Shown here: positions 7,687-16,227 of the stretch, piece by piece
Position numbering within the stretch: position 1 is the stretch's first letter
Layout of the letters: each line of letters begins with the position of its first letter
Notes under the pieces: model-generated
Told to the model about the DNA's origin: nothing
Database searches by the model: none
The model's input: the letters and a program-made list of their open reading frames with translations, nothing else
From: Bacillus sp. JCM 19058
GTDB lineage: Bacteria > Bacillota > Bacilli > Bacillales_H > Bacillaceae_D
Length of the DNA stretch: 20,374 bases
Assembly (NCBI GenBank): GCA_001310555.1
Contig: BAXO01000092.1
Location: 1 to 20,374 of the forward strand
Direction of reading: 5' to 3'
Program-made: the position numbers and the translations under genes

Positions 7687-10600
7687 TTACGAACCTAATC
7701 TTCTCTTTCTTGAATAGACTAGAGCAAAAATTCCTACAGCAAGCAACAATAGACCTAGCAAACTATAACCAAGAATATTATTTGCTGTTTGAACTAGCTT
7801 ATCGCCAGTTGGTTCATCTTCTTTTGGTTCTTCCTTCGGTTGTTCCTCTTTTGGCTCTTCTTTCGGTTCTTCTTCTGGTTTTTCATGATTAGACGGCGTC
7901 CAATCCTCGTCTTCATCCTTAACCGGATCATCCTCAGGTGTATGACCCGTAGCTGTTGCTACATTAAGGATACCGTCTTTTTCAAGATCCGCTTGTGTTA
8001 CTTCATATACAGCCGTTCCTGTCGTTTGCTCACCAGGCGCAAGGGTGGTTTCCTCTAGCTCAATTGCACCTCCGAGCATTGGGTCATCAACTGAAACATT
8101 AGTCAACGTCACATTCCCTGTGTTTTTCACTTTGAATGTATAGGTTACTTTCTGACCAACCTCAGTGATTTCCTCAACATCACTTGTTTTGACAAGGGTG
8201 ATGCTGCTGTCTGTCTCTTGCAGTACGACGGCTTTATCCTCATCCGTTACTTTTTTACCATTTGGTGAAGTTCCTGTAACAGTCGCATGATTCTCGACCA
8301 CACCATTGTCCACGTCCGCTTGTATAATCGTGTAGCTTGCCGCTGCGACGAGTACGTCACCTGGTGCAAGAGTAATTGATTCGACTTCGCCGAGCTCTTC
8401 CCCGTTGATGGTGAGATAGCGGATTTCGCTAATACCTTCTAGTACATCGACCACGTTCACATCGGTTAGTGTCACGTTTCCGGTGTTTGTTGCAGTAAAT
8501 GTGTAGAGAATCTCTTCTCCTACTACTAGGTCATCACGATCGGCTTCTTTCACCAACGAAATTCCTAGGTTTTCCTTCACTGGTACCTCTACTTCGTCCG
8601 GTGGACTTGTCGGTTTCTCTGGTTTTTCCGGATCCTCTGGGTCGTAACCTAGAGGAGTTCCAGTCGATGTAGCCACGTTTGTAACAGAGCCATTATCGAT
8701 ATCTTCTTGAGTCACGGTATACACAGCGCTGCCTGTCGTTGATTCCCCAGGTGCTAAAGTCGTTTCCTCAAGTTCAATATCAATGCCTAACTCTGCTAGC
8801 ATCGGGTCATCTACTTGGACATCAGTTAACGTGATGTTTCCTGTATTCGTTACGACAAACGTATACGTGATGGCTTCTCCTGCTTCTGAGATTTCTTCTT
8901 TATCACTCGTCTTTTCAAGTTTCAGACTCGGATTTGGATCTTGTGGCACTAATGCTTCATCATCATCGGTCACAGAGTCTTCGTTCGGCGTAGTTCCTGT
9001 TACCGTTGCCTGGTTCGCAACTTGCCCAGTATCTACGTCTTCCTGAGTGATGGTGTACGTCGCTTCCGCAACTAGAACATCACCTGGCTCCAATGTGATC
9101 GAGTCTGCATCTTCTAGCTCTTCGCCGTTAACGGTCAGATAACGTACTTCGCTGATGCCTTCTAACACATCTTCGATGGTCACATCCGTTAATGTCACAT
9201 TGCCGGTGTTCGTTGCCGTGAAGGTATATATGATCTCTTCATCTGTCACAAGATCATTTCGATCCGCTTCCTTCACTAACGAAATGGCTGGTTCTTGTTC
9301 TGTTGGAACTCTGTTCTCATCCTCATCACGAGGCCTCTCAGAACTATCCGGATCTTCTGGGTCATAACCTGGTGGCGTTCCTTCTACAGTCGCTACGTTG
9401 ACAATTTCTTCACTGTTTAGATCTTCTTGCGTGACAGTGTACTCCGCAGTTCCTGTCGTGGTTTCGCCTGGTGCTAGAGTGATAGTATCTAATTCAATAT
9501 TTCCACCTAGCATCGGATCGTCTAACTCAATATCTGTCAGCGTTACATTTCCGGTGTTTGTCACGGTAAAGGTATACTCAATAACTTGACCAGCTTCTGT
9601 CACTTCTTCGACATCGCTTGTTTTCTCCAAGCTAATTGCTGGATTTGCATCCTGTTCAATAACAACATCATCTTCATCCGTTACTGTTTCATCATTTGAT
9701 GAAGTTCCTTCTACTGTTGCCGTATTTTCTAATACGCCACGATCAACATCTTCTTGTGTGACAGTATAGGTTGCTTCCGCAACTAGTTCGTCTCCAGGAT
9801 TTAGTGAAATCAACGATTGATTCTCCATCGCCAAGCTTGGTATTAACGCTTTTGATACAGCCCAGGCAGGGGACATACCTATTTCTTCGATGGACTCTCC
9901 GTTAATCGTTAGATAACGAATATCACTTAAGCCTTCCAAAGGATCTGTAATTTGAACATTGTGTAAAGTGACATTTCCAGTATTTGTTACAGTAAAGGTA
10001 TATGTTATTTCGTCACCTGCTACAAGCTCTTCTGGATCAGCCTCTTTTACTAATGAAATATCTGGGTTTTGCGTTGCAGGTAATTCATCGTCATCTTCGT
10101 CATCTACAGTTGTTCCTTCAGGTGTTTCTCCTGTTGTTGTTGCTGTATTTGTAACTCCGCCATTATTTAAATCAGCTTGTGTTACAATATATACAGCTGT
10201 TCCTATAGTCGATTCTCCTGGTGCTAATGTTGTTTCATTAAGTGTGATTTCCCCACCCAGCATCGGGTCATTGACTTGTACATTTTCTAACGTAACATCG
10301 CCTGTATTTGTTACTTCAAACGTGTACGTTACTCCTTGCCCTACTTCTGTAATTTCTTCTACATTACTTGTTTTCACAAGGTTGATGCTTGCTTTACCTA
10401 GATTATCCGTATCTTCATCTTCCACTGGTGTATCTTCAGGTGTATTTCCGGTCGATGTCGCTGTATTTGTAATTCCTTCATTATCAATATCTTCTTGCGT
10501 TACTACATATACAGCTGTTCCAGTAGTCGATTCTCCTGGTTCCAATGTTGTTGTTTCAAGTTCAATCTCAGCTTCAATCATTGGATCAGTGACTACAACA

Positions 10601-12333
10601 TTATCTAAGGTTACTTCACCAGTATTTGTTACTTCAAACGTATACGTTACTTCCTGTCCTACTTCTGTGATTGCATCTACATCACTTGTTTTCACAAGGT
10701 TAATGCTTCCGACAGGGACGATATTCTCATCTTCTTCGGTAGGTGGTTCATCCTCTGGATTTGGAGGATTTCCTGTAACTGTCGCTACGTTGGTGACATT
10801 TCCATTTTCAAGATCTGCTTCTGTTACTGTATATTCCGCGGTTCCCGTTGTTGTTTCGCCTGGTGCTAGTGTCGTTGTCTCTAAATCAATGTCTGCATCA
10901 ATCATTGGATCTTCTACAACTATGTCCGTTAGCGTTACATCGCCGGTGTTTGTCACAGTAAAGGTATACTCAATAACTTGACCAGCTTCTGTCACTTCTT
11001 CTACGTTACTTGTTTTCTCCAAGCTGATATCCGCATTTGGCTCATGAGGCACAAACTCTCTATCATCATCTGTTACAGGTTCCTCATTCGGATCATAACC
11101 CGTTACGGTTGCATGGTTCACAACTTGACCAGTATCAACGTCTTCCTGAGTGATAGTATAGCTTGCTTCAGCGACCAATACGTCATCTGGTTCAAGCGTT
11201 ATTGATTCCGGGTCGTCTATGCTTTCACCATTGATCGTTACATAACGTGTGTCACTAATACCTTCTAACACATCTTCAATTGTCACATCTGTTAATGTCA
11301 CATTCCCTGTGTTTGTTGCAGTAAATCTATAGTTAATATCTTCTCCTGCAACTAAATCATCACGATCTGCAACTTTTACTAATGAAATATCTGGAGCTTG
11401 ATTTCCTCGTAGCGTATCATTATCCTCATCTTCTACTGGTGTCTCTTTTGGATCTTCTGCTGTAACGACAGCTGTATTTTCAATGCCGCCATTATTCAGA
11501 TCTTCTTGAGTAACTTCATACGTAGCTGTTCCAGTAGTTGATTCGCCAGGCGCTAATGTATTCGTTTCAAGTTCAATTGCACCACCTAGCATTGGATCCG
11601 TTAATTCGATATCATTCAAAGTCACGTTTCCTGTGTTTTCAACTTCAAATGAATAGATTATTTCCTGCCCCACTTCAGAAATTTCTTCTAAGTTACTTGT
11701 TTTCACAAGCGAAATTTCTGGATTCAATTCTTGTGGAACTTTTGCTTCGTCGTCATCAGTTACTTCTTCATCAGTTGGAGAAGTACCAGTAACCGTTGCA
11801 AAGTTTTCCACTTGTCCACTGTCAACATCGGCTTGTGTAATCGTATAAGTTGCTGTAGCAACTAATACATCGCCTGGTTGTAATGTAATTGAATCACTAT
11901 TTGTTATTGGTTCACCATTAATCGTTAGGTATTCAATATCACTAATGTTTTCTAATGTATCTTCAATCTGAACATCATGAAGTTCTTGATTCCCTGTATT
12001 TACAACGGTAAATGTATATTCTATCTTTTCACCGGCTATAAGGTCATCTCTACTCGCATTTTTCTCTAAACTAATTTCAGGATTAGAGATTAAGATATTT
12101 GTAATATCGAGTCTGTTATCGCCATATTCTGTTTCATAGCCTGGAACCTCTTCTTCTACTACATAGTAATCAATATTGTTTCCTTGGCTATCAAACTTAA
12201 TTTGATTAGGAAACTCATATGTCCAGGTCCCATCCTCATTTGGGGTTACCGTTGCACTGTCAACCTCCACCGGAGTCCCACCAATATCTCGCATTAGTTT
12301 TATTTCAATATCATCTGGTCTTAGATTGACCAA
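7687..12333 (-). CDS. Giant cell-wall adhesin, C-terminal part: Cna-B-like region, 12 DUF11 repeats, sorting signal
   Basis: 1548 codons from a GTG that is probably not a natural start. The same frame continues upstream to about 12426 (HPEEKNTFPEPGAS and onward) and joins the VWA part at 12321-13712, so this is the larger piece of a protein of about 2000 residues. A Cna-B-like domain comes first (IEIKLMRDIGGTPVEVDS...YVVEEEVPGYETE). Twelve DUF11-type repeats of about 105-130 residues follow (ISLVK...VTNTGNVTL...), predicted extracellular beta-sandwiches that act as a stalk. The C-terminus has a Pro/Glu/Lys wall-spanning segment, the motif LVQTA, a hydrophobic helix and RKRR, the layout of a sortase signal with a variant of LPXTA. 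It is very acidic. It has no signal peptide of its own and would not be exported if translated alone. Confidence 0.9.
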   Translation of the reverse strand: MVNLRPDDIEIKLMRDIGGTPVEVDSATVTPNEDGTWTYEFPNQIKFDSQGNNIDYYVVEEEVPGYETEYGDNRLDITNILISNPEISLEKNASRDDLIAGEKIEYTFTVVNTGNQELHDVQIEDTLENISDIEYLTINGEPITNSDSITLQPGDVLVATATYTITQADVDSGQVENFATVTGTSPTDEEVTDDDEAKVPQELNPEISLVKTSNLEEISEVGQEIIYSFEVENTGNVTLNDIELTDPMLGGAIELETNTLAPGESTTGTATYEVTQEDLNNGGIENTAVVTAEDPKETPVEDEDNDTLRGNQAPDISLVKVADRDDLVAGEDINYRFTATNTGNVTLTDVTIEDVLEGISDTRYVTINGESIDDPESITLEPDDVLVAEASYTITQEDVDTGQVVNHATVTGYDPNEEPVTDDDREFVPHEPNADISLEKTSNVEEVTEAGQVIEYTFTVTNTGDVTLTDIVVEDPMIDADIDLETTTLAPGETTTGTAEYTVTEADLENGNVTNVATVTGNPPNPEDEPPTEEDENIVPVGSINLVKTSDVDAITEVGQEVTYTFEVTNTGEVTLDNVVVTDPMIEAEIELETTTLEPGESTTGTAVYVVTQEDIDNEGITNTATSTGNTPEDTPVEDEDTDNLGKASINLVKTSNVEEITEVGQGVTYTFEVTNTGDVTLENVQVNDPMLGGEITLNETTLAPGESTIGTAVYIVTQADLNNGGVTNTATTTGETPEGTTVDDEDDDELPATQNPDISLVKEADPEELVAGDEITYTFTVTNTGNVTLHNVQITDPLEGLSDIRYLTINGESIEEIGMSPAWAVSKALIPSLAMENQSLISLNPGDELVAEATYTVTQEDVDRGVLENTATVEGTSSNDETVTDEDDVVIEQDANPAISLEKTSDVEEVTEAGQVIEYTFTVTNTGNVTLTDIELDDPMLGGNIELDTITLAPGETTTGTAEYTVTQEDLNSEEIVNVATVEGTPPGYDPEDPDSSERPRDEDENRVPTEQEPAISLVKEADRNDLVTDEEIIYTFTATNTGNVTLTDVTIEDVLEGISEVRYLTVNGEELEDADSITLEPGDVLVAEATYTITQEDVDTGQVANQATVTGTTPNEDSVTDDDEALVPQDPNPSLKLEKTSDKEEISEAGEAITYTFVVTNTGNITLTDVQVDDPMLAELGIDIELEETTLAPGESTTGSAVYTVTQEDIDNGSVTNVATSTGTPLGYDPEDPEKPEKPTSPPDEVEVPVKENLGISLVKEADRDDLVVGEEILYTFTATNTGNVTLTDVNVVDVLEGISEIRYLTINGEELGEVESITLAPGDVLVAAASYTIIQADVDNGVVENHATVTGTSPNGKKVTDEDKAVVLQETDSSITLVKTSDVEEITEVGQKVTYTFKVKNTGNVTLTNVSVDDPMLGGAIELEETTLAPGEQTTGTAVYEVTQADLEKDGILNVATATGHTPEDDPVKDEDEDWTPSNHEKPEEEPKEEPKEEQPKEEPKEDEPTGDKLVQTANNILGYSLLGLLLLAVGIFALVYSRKRRLGS
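7885..12085 (-). repeat. Twelve tandem DUF11 repeats of two alternating types
   Basis: Reading from the protein N-terminus, the units begin at NPEISLEKNAS, NPEISLVKTSN, APDISLVKVAD, NADISLEKTSN, SINLVKTSDVD, SINLVKTSNVE, NPDISLVKEAD, NPAISLEKTSD, EPAISLVKEAD, NPSLKLEKTSD, NLGISLVKEAD and DSSITLVKTSD. Type A (units 1, 3, 7, 9, 11) has DDLVAGE-like openings and LEGISD-RYLTINGE. Type B (2, 4, 5, 6, 8, 10, 12) has EEITEVGQ and DPMLGG. Order: A-B-A-B-B-B-A-B-A-B-A-B. Confidence 0.88.
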
Positions 12334-13712
12334 ATTGTTATCCTGCCATGTCTTTTCACCAGAAGCCGTAATTCCAGTTGCAGAAGCTCCCGGTTCTGGG
12401 AATGTATTCTTTTCTTCTGGATGAGACTTCTTGGCGTTAAGGTTGTTTCACCATTTGTTCGATAAAGCTTATCTACTTCGAAATTTTCGTTATCTGTATC
12501 AATTTGAACTTTATAACGCAAGGTTACTTCATCGCCTGCCCCTAAGTTCAAACCATTTATATTAATTGTTTGCCCATCGGTTAAAACTGTTACACCTTCT
12601 AATAGAGCAGGGTTGGATGCATTTAAAAAGTAGTTTCCATCTGAAAGATTTGCATCTGATGCAGCTACGAAATTATCCGCACCTTTTAAGTTGAACATTT
12701 CTCCCATTGGGTCTACAACGGAGCCATCAACGACTGACTGAGTTAAGTTTCTAGAAATATCATTTAAATGGTCTACTATTTCTTCAACTGCAGAAGCAAA
12801 ATAAGTATGATCAGAGGATGAAGAAATACCTTCTACTACCTCTCGCGCTTGTGCTTCAGTGGCGTTAGCATCCCCAGACATTTCGACCGCAATTGTGTAT
12901 AGCTCATAAGATTCTTTCAGTTGATTTGCTTCATTTATAGTCGGGCTACCATGATTGGGTCCGTTTCTTCCTGAAAGGTAAAAGTTAGTTCCATTACCTT
13001 GAACGTTCCCTTGAGAACTGTAACTCAAAGTAGGGACACCGTCCGTTATAGTGACAATAATTTTATTATCATTGGTACTGCTGGCTAAAACATTTCCAGC
13101 TTCTCTTAAAGCATCTTGTGTAAATGTACCACCGTTATTACCTACTCCTCTATTATTTGGTACATTGGAAGGTAATAGATCAGTTATATTTGCAGGGTTA
13201 CTAGTCAGTCCTTTATATGACATATCTTCCATGTTACCCTGATAAGCGGGATTAGATCTGCCATCAAAGACTGCCGTACCATACGTGATTAGACCCATTT
13301 GAAAGTTATCCATTTCTCCCAAAAGTCCATTCACAAAGTCTATGGTAGCTTCTCTTGCAATACCAACTCGATTATTAGTGGCCATACTATTCGAGTTGTC
13401 ATAAACAAGCACGATATCCGTCGTTTCTTCCGAAGGTGCAGTTTTTCCTTCAACGGTTAAATCAATAAAATATTCACCTGGATTTTCACCAGACCACGTT
13501 ACTCTTTTATCGATATTCGCTCTATCATATTCCCTTCCTTCTCTCTCATTACGGGTCGAGCCGTTTTCATCACCATTTACAGAATCCTCATAATTGGCTT
13601 CTGCATATGCTACTCCATATGTAAAGCTTGGTAGGAAAGAAGAGAATAGTAAAATAAAAACAGCGAAAAACTTAAAATATAAACTCCTCTTTCCTTTTAG
13701 AAAATAATTCAT
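12321..13712 (-). CDS. Adhesin N-terminal part: signal peptide and VWA domain, frameshifted near its end
   Basis: The start is ATG at 13712-13710, eight bases after GGGAGG; an upstream in-frame codon at 13745 lacks a site. A signal peptide follows (KRSLYFKFFAVFILLFSSFL ... GVAYA, cleavage near residue 37). The VWA domain covers about 95-330, with the metal-ion site DNSNS (Asp105, Ser107, Ser109), LITYGTAVF and VTITDGVPT. Such domains bind host or matrix ligands at the tip of Gram-positive pili and adhesins. After a linker domain (YKVQIDTDNENFEVDKLYRT) the frame should continue as LTP-K-SHPEEKNTF. An extra base near 12427-12433 shifts it, so the last 35 or so codons here are out of frame and end at 12321, overlapping the next part. 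True length with the downstream part is about 2000 residues. Confidence 0.88.
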   Translation of the reverse strand: MNYFLKGKRSLYFKFFAVFILLFSSFLPSFTYGVAYAEANYEDSVNGDENGSTRNEREGREYDRANIDKRVTWSGENPGEYFIDLTVEGKTAPSEETTDIVLVYDNSNSMATNNRVGIAREATIDFVNGLLGEMDNFQMGLITYGTAVFDGRSNPAYQGNMEDMSYKGLTSNPANITDLLPSNVPNNRGVGNNGGTFTQDALREAGNVLASSTNDNKIIVTITDGVPTLSYSSQGNVQGNGTNFYLSGRNGPNHGSPTINEANQLKESYELYTIAVEMSGDANATEAQAREVVEGISSSSDHTYFASAVEEIVDHLNDISRNLTQSVVDGSVVDPMGEMFNLKGADNFVAASDANLSDGNYFLNASNPALLEGVTVLTDGQTININGLNLGAGDEVTLRYKVQIDTDNENFEVDKLYRTNGETTLTPRSLIQKKRIHSQNRELLQLELRLLVKRHGRITIWSI

Positions 13713-13745
13713 GAATGTTCCTCCCTTTAGCCGTTTCGTCTCCAC

Positions 13746-14380
13746 TTACTCTCAATCACTTGTCTGTTTTAATACGTTCCTCCCCCTTTCGTCCCCCTTT
13801 TTTTCTAAAAATAGATTGTATGCCAAATGACGACAGCACGATTTCTCTCTAACGCGCTGACAGGGTCTCGTGATACTTCCGTCTCAAATTCCCGTAAATA
13901 TGAATCAAAAGTAGTATCTTACATTAATAAAACAGTTGAAGCTGATTAGCCTATCCATTACTATAGTGGGAGAAACTCTACAAATTCTTTACAAATTGAT
14001 GATTTACAGGACTTTTACTCGATTCAAGGCGTAAATCCACTAAATTAGGTATATTGACCTTAATAAAACTAAGAAATTAGTATGGAAATTCATGTCAAAA
14101 AGGGGCAGAAAAAGAGTGAGGAGCGACTAATATGCGGCGTCCTGTCATAAAGCCGATCCGAGTTGGCTTCGGCGTTTGACACAGGCCACACCAGGACTTA
14201 GTCGAAGATCTTTTAGATGTCGAAGTTCCTTACATGTAGAAGCAATTTTAGACAAAGCCACATTTTGAAATACATCTGTTTCTTCTGGAGATCTGTTCAT
14301 TTGGTACTGGATCCTTCTATGTATACAATTCATAAAGGGAAGCTTCATTCAATGAACATTTGATGAACGCTTGCATTGGG
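13746..14380. other. Non-coding stretch between adhesin gene and group II intron
   Basis: No convincing gene. A 67-codon minus-strand frame at 14145-14348 has no domain I recognise and no clear ribosome site. It directly follows the intron's 3' end and may be a gene remnant. The part next to the adhesin start is probably its leader and promoter, but I find no hexamer pair good enough to call. A weak GCCGA...TCGGC hairpin lies at 14153-14174. I found no copy here of the 21-bp-period motif seen upstream of the regulator. Confidence 0.35.
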
Positions 14381-14926
14381 AATCGAGTAGGAGGCACGAG
14401 TAACGCGCCGACCTCTCACACCACCGTACGAACAGGTCCGTATACGGCGGTTCAATGAACTTGAGTGTGTGCTTTCTTGTATGTTTGGGCTAGACTATTG
14501 AGCCTATTTGTGTTAAATATCATTGGTAATCGCTCGATGTAGAATGTCCATTTGAACTACTATGGCTTCTGCTGACTTCTTACCATTTACCCAAGCATCT
14601 CTGTTTCGGTTGTTCCTGTGGGAAATGCCTTCTTTCTTGTCGGGAACCTGGTAAGACCTCCCCGGGTAAGAGTGATGACTTTCCTCCCATCTCGCCGCTA
14701 CATTTACCGCAAGAGATTCAGGCAGTATTGGACTTCGTTTGGTTTGGCAAACTTATCCGTCTCTGGTCGGCTTCTATGCAGTTTCTGTTCGTCGGCTCAG
14801 GATTTTGCCGCCGGCTTCCTTCAAATTCTAGCTCACCCCAGACACTCTTGCCTTAGGCTAACAGTTCCTATTGCCAAGTCTGTAGCGGACTTTCACCGCC
14901 TAGTTATCCACCCATGCCGGGCACAC
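14381..14926 (-). mobile_element. ORF-less group IIC intron
   Basis: The minus strand begins GTGTGCCCGGCATGGGTG at 14926 and ends CTCCTACTCGATT near 14381. Both termini and many internal motifs (GGTGAAAGTCCGC, CTCTTACCCGGGGAGGTCT, AAGTCAGCAGAAG, GGTGTGAGAGGTC) match what I recall of the Oceanobacillus iheyensis group IIC intron. Length is about 546 bases. A full element with a reverse transcriptase would be about 1.9 kb or more, but here the domain IV position holds only about 100 bases and no maturase frame. Splicing would need intact RNA structure; mobility would need a maturase supplied in trans. The 5' junction lies one base after the T-run of the response-regulator terminator, the known preference of class C introns. 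Confidence 0.88.
14419..14452 (-). ncRNA. Group II intron domain V catalytic hairpin
   Basis: ACCGCCGTA (14451-14443) pairs over nine positions, with one G-U, to TACGGTGGT (14428-14420). The base of the stem contains CGC, the catalytic triad typical of class C introns. It is followed by GTGAGAGGTC and a short domain VI hairpin. The core of the ribozyme therefore looks preserved although the reverse transcriptase is gone. Confidence 0.8.
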
Positions 14927-14927
14927 C

Positions 14928-14965
14928 AAAAAACAGTCTGCAGGTTATATATACCTACAGGCTGT
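14928..14965 (-). terminator. Terminator of the response regulator gene, used as intron target
   Basis: ACAGCCTGTAGGT-ATATATA-ACCTGCAGACTGT on the minus strand forms a long stem with two mismatches, followed by six T (14933-14928). The regulator's TAG stop lies inside the 5' arm. The group II intron starts one base after the T-run. Confidence 0.8.
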
Positions 14966-16118
14966 TTTTAGGAATGATTCGTTGTTTATTCAATTTTTGC
15001 CAGCTATTATACCAGCTGGTAATTTCGGCTCTAGGCGTCATTCCCACTTCTTCATCAAGCACTTGACATAACGTACGATATTGCTTTTGAACAGAAACTT
15101 GATTCCCTTCATCTGCATAAATCTTCATTAACGCATAATGTGCACCTTCTTGTTCCTGATGCATATTTACAATCTTTTCGTACCATGCTTTGCTTCCAGT
15201 AATTGAGCGTGAGCGTGAAAATAATTTGCGATCTTAAAGGCGTGATCGAGCCATAGCTGTTCCAGACGATACTGATCATGTTCCGCCCACCAATAATTAT
15301 ATTCGTGTAAGTAAGGCCCTTTATATCGATTCATGGTTTTAATATAAGCGTCAATCGTCTTCGTTGATAACGGCGTCAGCTGCAAAAGTTCCCTTTCCCA
15401 CTCCTCGATATCGATGATAACATTAGAAGTCGATAGTATGTATCCATCCTTTAAGTTAGTAATTTTGAAATGATCGGAAAATTGATTTAATGTTTTTCTT
15501 ATATGATAAATCGATGTATACAGTTGAGAAAATGCTCGTTCCGGCTTCAGATCCTGCCATAATAAGTCGATCAAATATGATTTATTAACAAGCTGACCAC
15601 GCCGATGAATTAAATACAAGAAGAGCTCTTGCGCTTTTGATGTCCGCCAAGCAATCGACAATGTGTTCCGCTCTTCTGTTTGAAATGACAAGCTCAGACA
15701 GACATTCATTGATAATACCTGGGCTTTCACTTCCTTCTGCACAGATGGATGAGGCAAAGAGATTTTCGCTTTCAGCCTGTCGACTGTTTTCTGTAAACGT
15801 TGAGCGTTCACTGGTTTCACTAGATAATCGATCGCATTATATTCAAAGGCCTGTAACGCATATTGATCATAGGCTGTCACAAATACAATCGTGACATCGG
15901 GTTTACTTTCTAGTAACTGTTCAGCCAACTCTAATCCACTTACGCCCGGCAAATTAATATCTAAAAAAAACAACGTCAACCTCTGTATTGCCTATATGTT
16001 CTTTCGCTTCAAGCGGATTTGAGTATTTACCAATTATCGTCACGTCACTGATCGAATGTAAAAGATGCTCTAAATAATCGAGTGCCCGTTCTTCATCATC
16101 CACTAAAATAGCTCTCAA
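14955..16118 (-). pseudogene. Response regulator with DNA-binding and BTAD-like domains, two frameshifts
   Basis: The start is TTG at 16118-16116 behind GGGAGGGG, giving RAILVDDEERALDYLEHLL. The receiver continues in another frame (VVFLDINLPGVSG, VTAYDQYALQAFEYNAIDYL, VKPVNAQRL) with phospho-acceptor Asp in FLDINLPG. A winged-helix region of the SARP/OmpR kind follows (RTSKAQELFLYLIHRRGQLV...SQLYTSIYHIRKTL...LKDGYIL), then a helical BTAD-like domain (WERELLQL...LYHE-like repeats). The first break is a run of eight A on the plus strand (15963-15970), where seven restore the frame. The second is a missing base near 15183-15187 (KH-WYEKIVNMHQEQ expected). The pieces are open at 15167-15979 and 14955-15164. 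Intact length would be about 387 residues. It is the probable partner of the hybrid kinase at 3921-6955 and activator of the adhesin and sortase genes; the pairing is inferred from shared location. Confidence 0.85.
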
Positions 16119-16178
16119 AATTAACCCCTCCCATTAATTTGCGAGCAAGTACTTTGTTATTTTTGCAATTTATTTCTC

Positions 16179-16187
16179 ACTATATCA
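16179..16187 (-). promoter_or_regulatory. Extended -10 of the response regulator promoter
   Basis: The minus strand reads TGATATAGT (TATAGT at 16184-16179), about 60 bases before the TTG start. The -35 position, 17 bases upstream, reads TCAGCT and is far from consensus. A good -10 with no -35 just downstream of a repeat array suggests an activator-dependent promoter. Confidence 0.45.
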
Positions 16188-16213
16188 CATTCTTATTTGA
16201 AAGCTGAGTAAAT

Positions 16214-16227
16214 AATCGTAAACGATT
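16214..16227. promoter_or_regulatory. Perfect palindrome at the promoter-proximal end of the repeat array
   Basis: AATCGT-AA-ACGATT is a perfect 14-base inverted repeat. Its right arm overlaps the first ATTCTTGTC repeat, about 30 bases upstream of the regulator's -10. It could bind a dimeric regulator that competes with occupancy of the array. Confidence 0.4.

Noticed and set aside
9959..10981. Long plus-strand open frame of 340 codons opposite the adhesin
   Set aside because: It is antisense to the DUF11 repeats, is Ser/Val/Thr-rich and itself repetitive. This is the shadow expected from repeated Asp/Glu/Thr codons, with no ribosome site or domain.
14618..14971. Plus-strand frame of 117 codons
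   Set aside because: It lies antisense to the group IIC intron and has no known domain; the structured intron sequence is simply open on the reverse strand.
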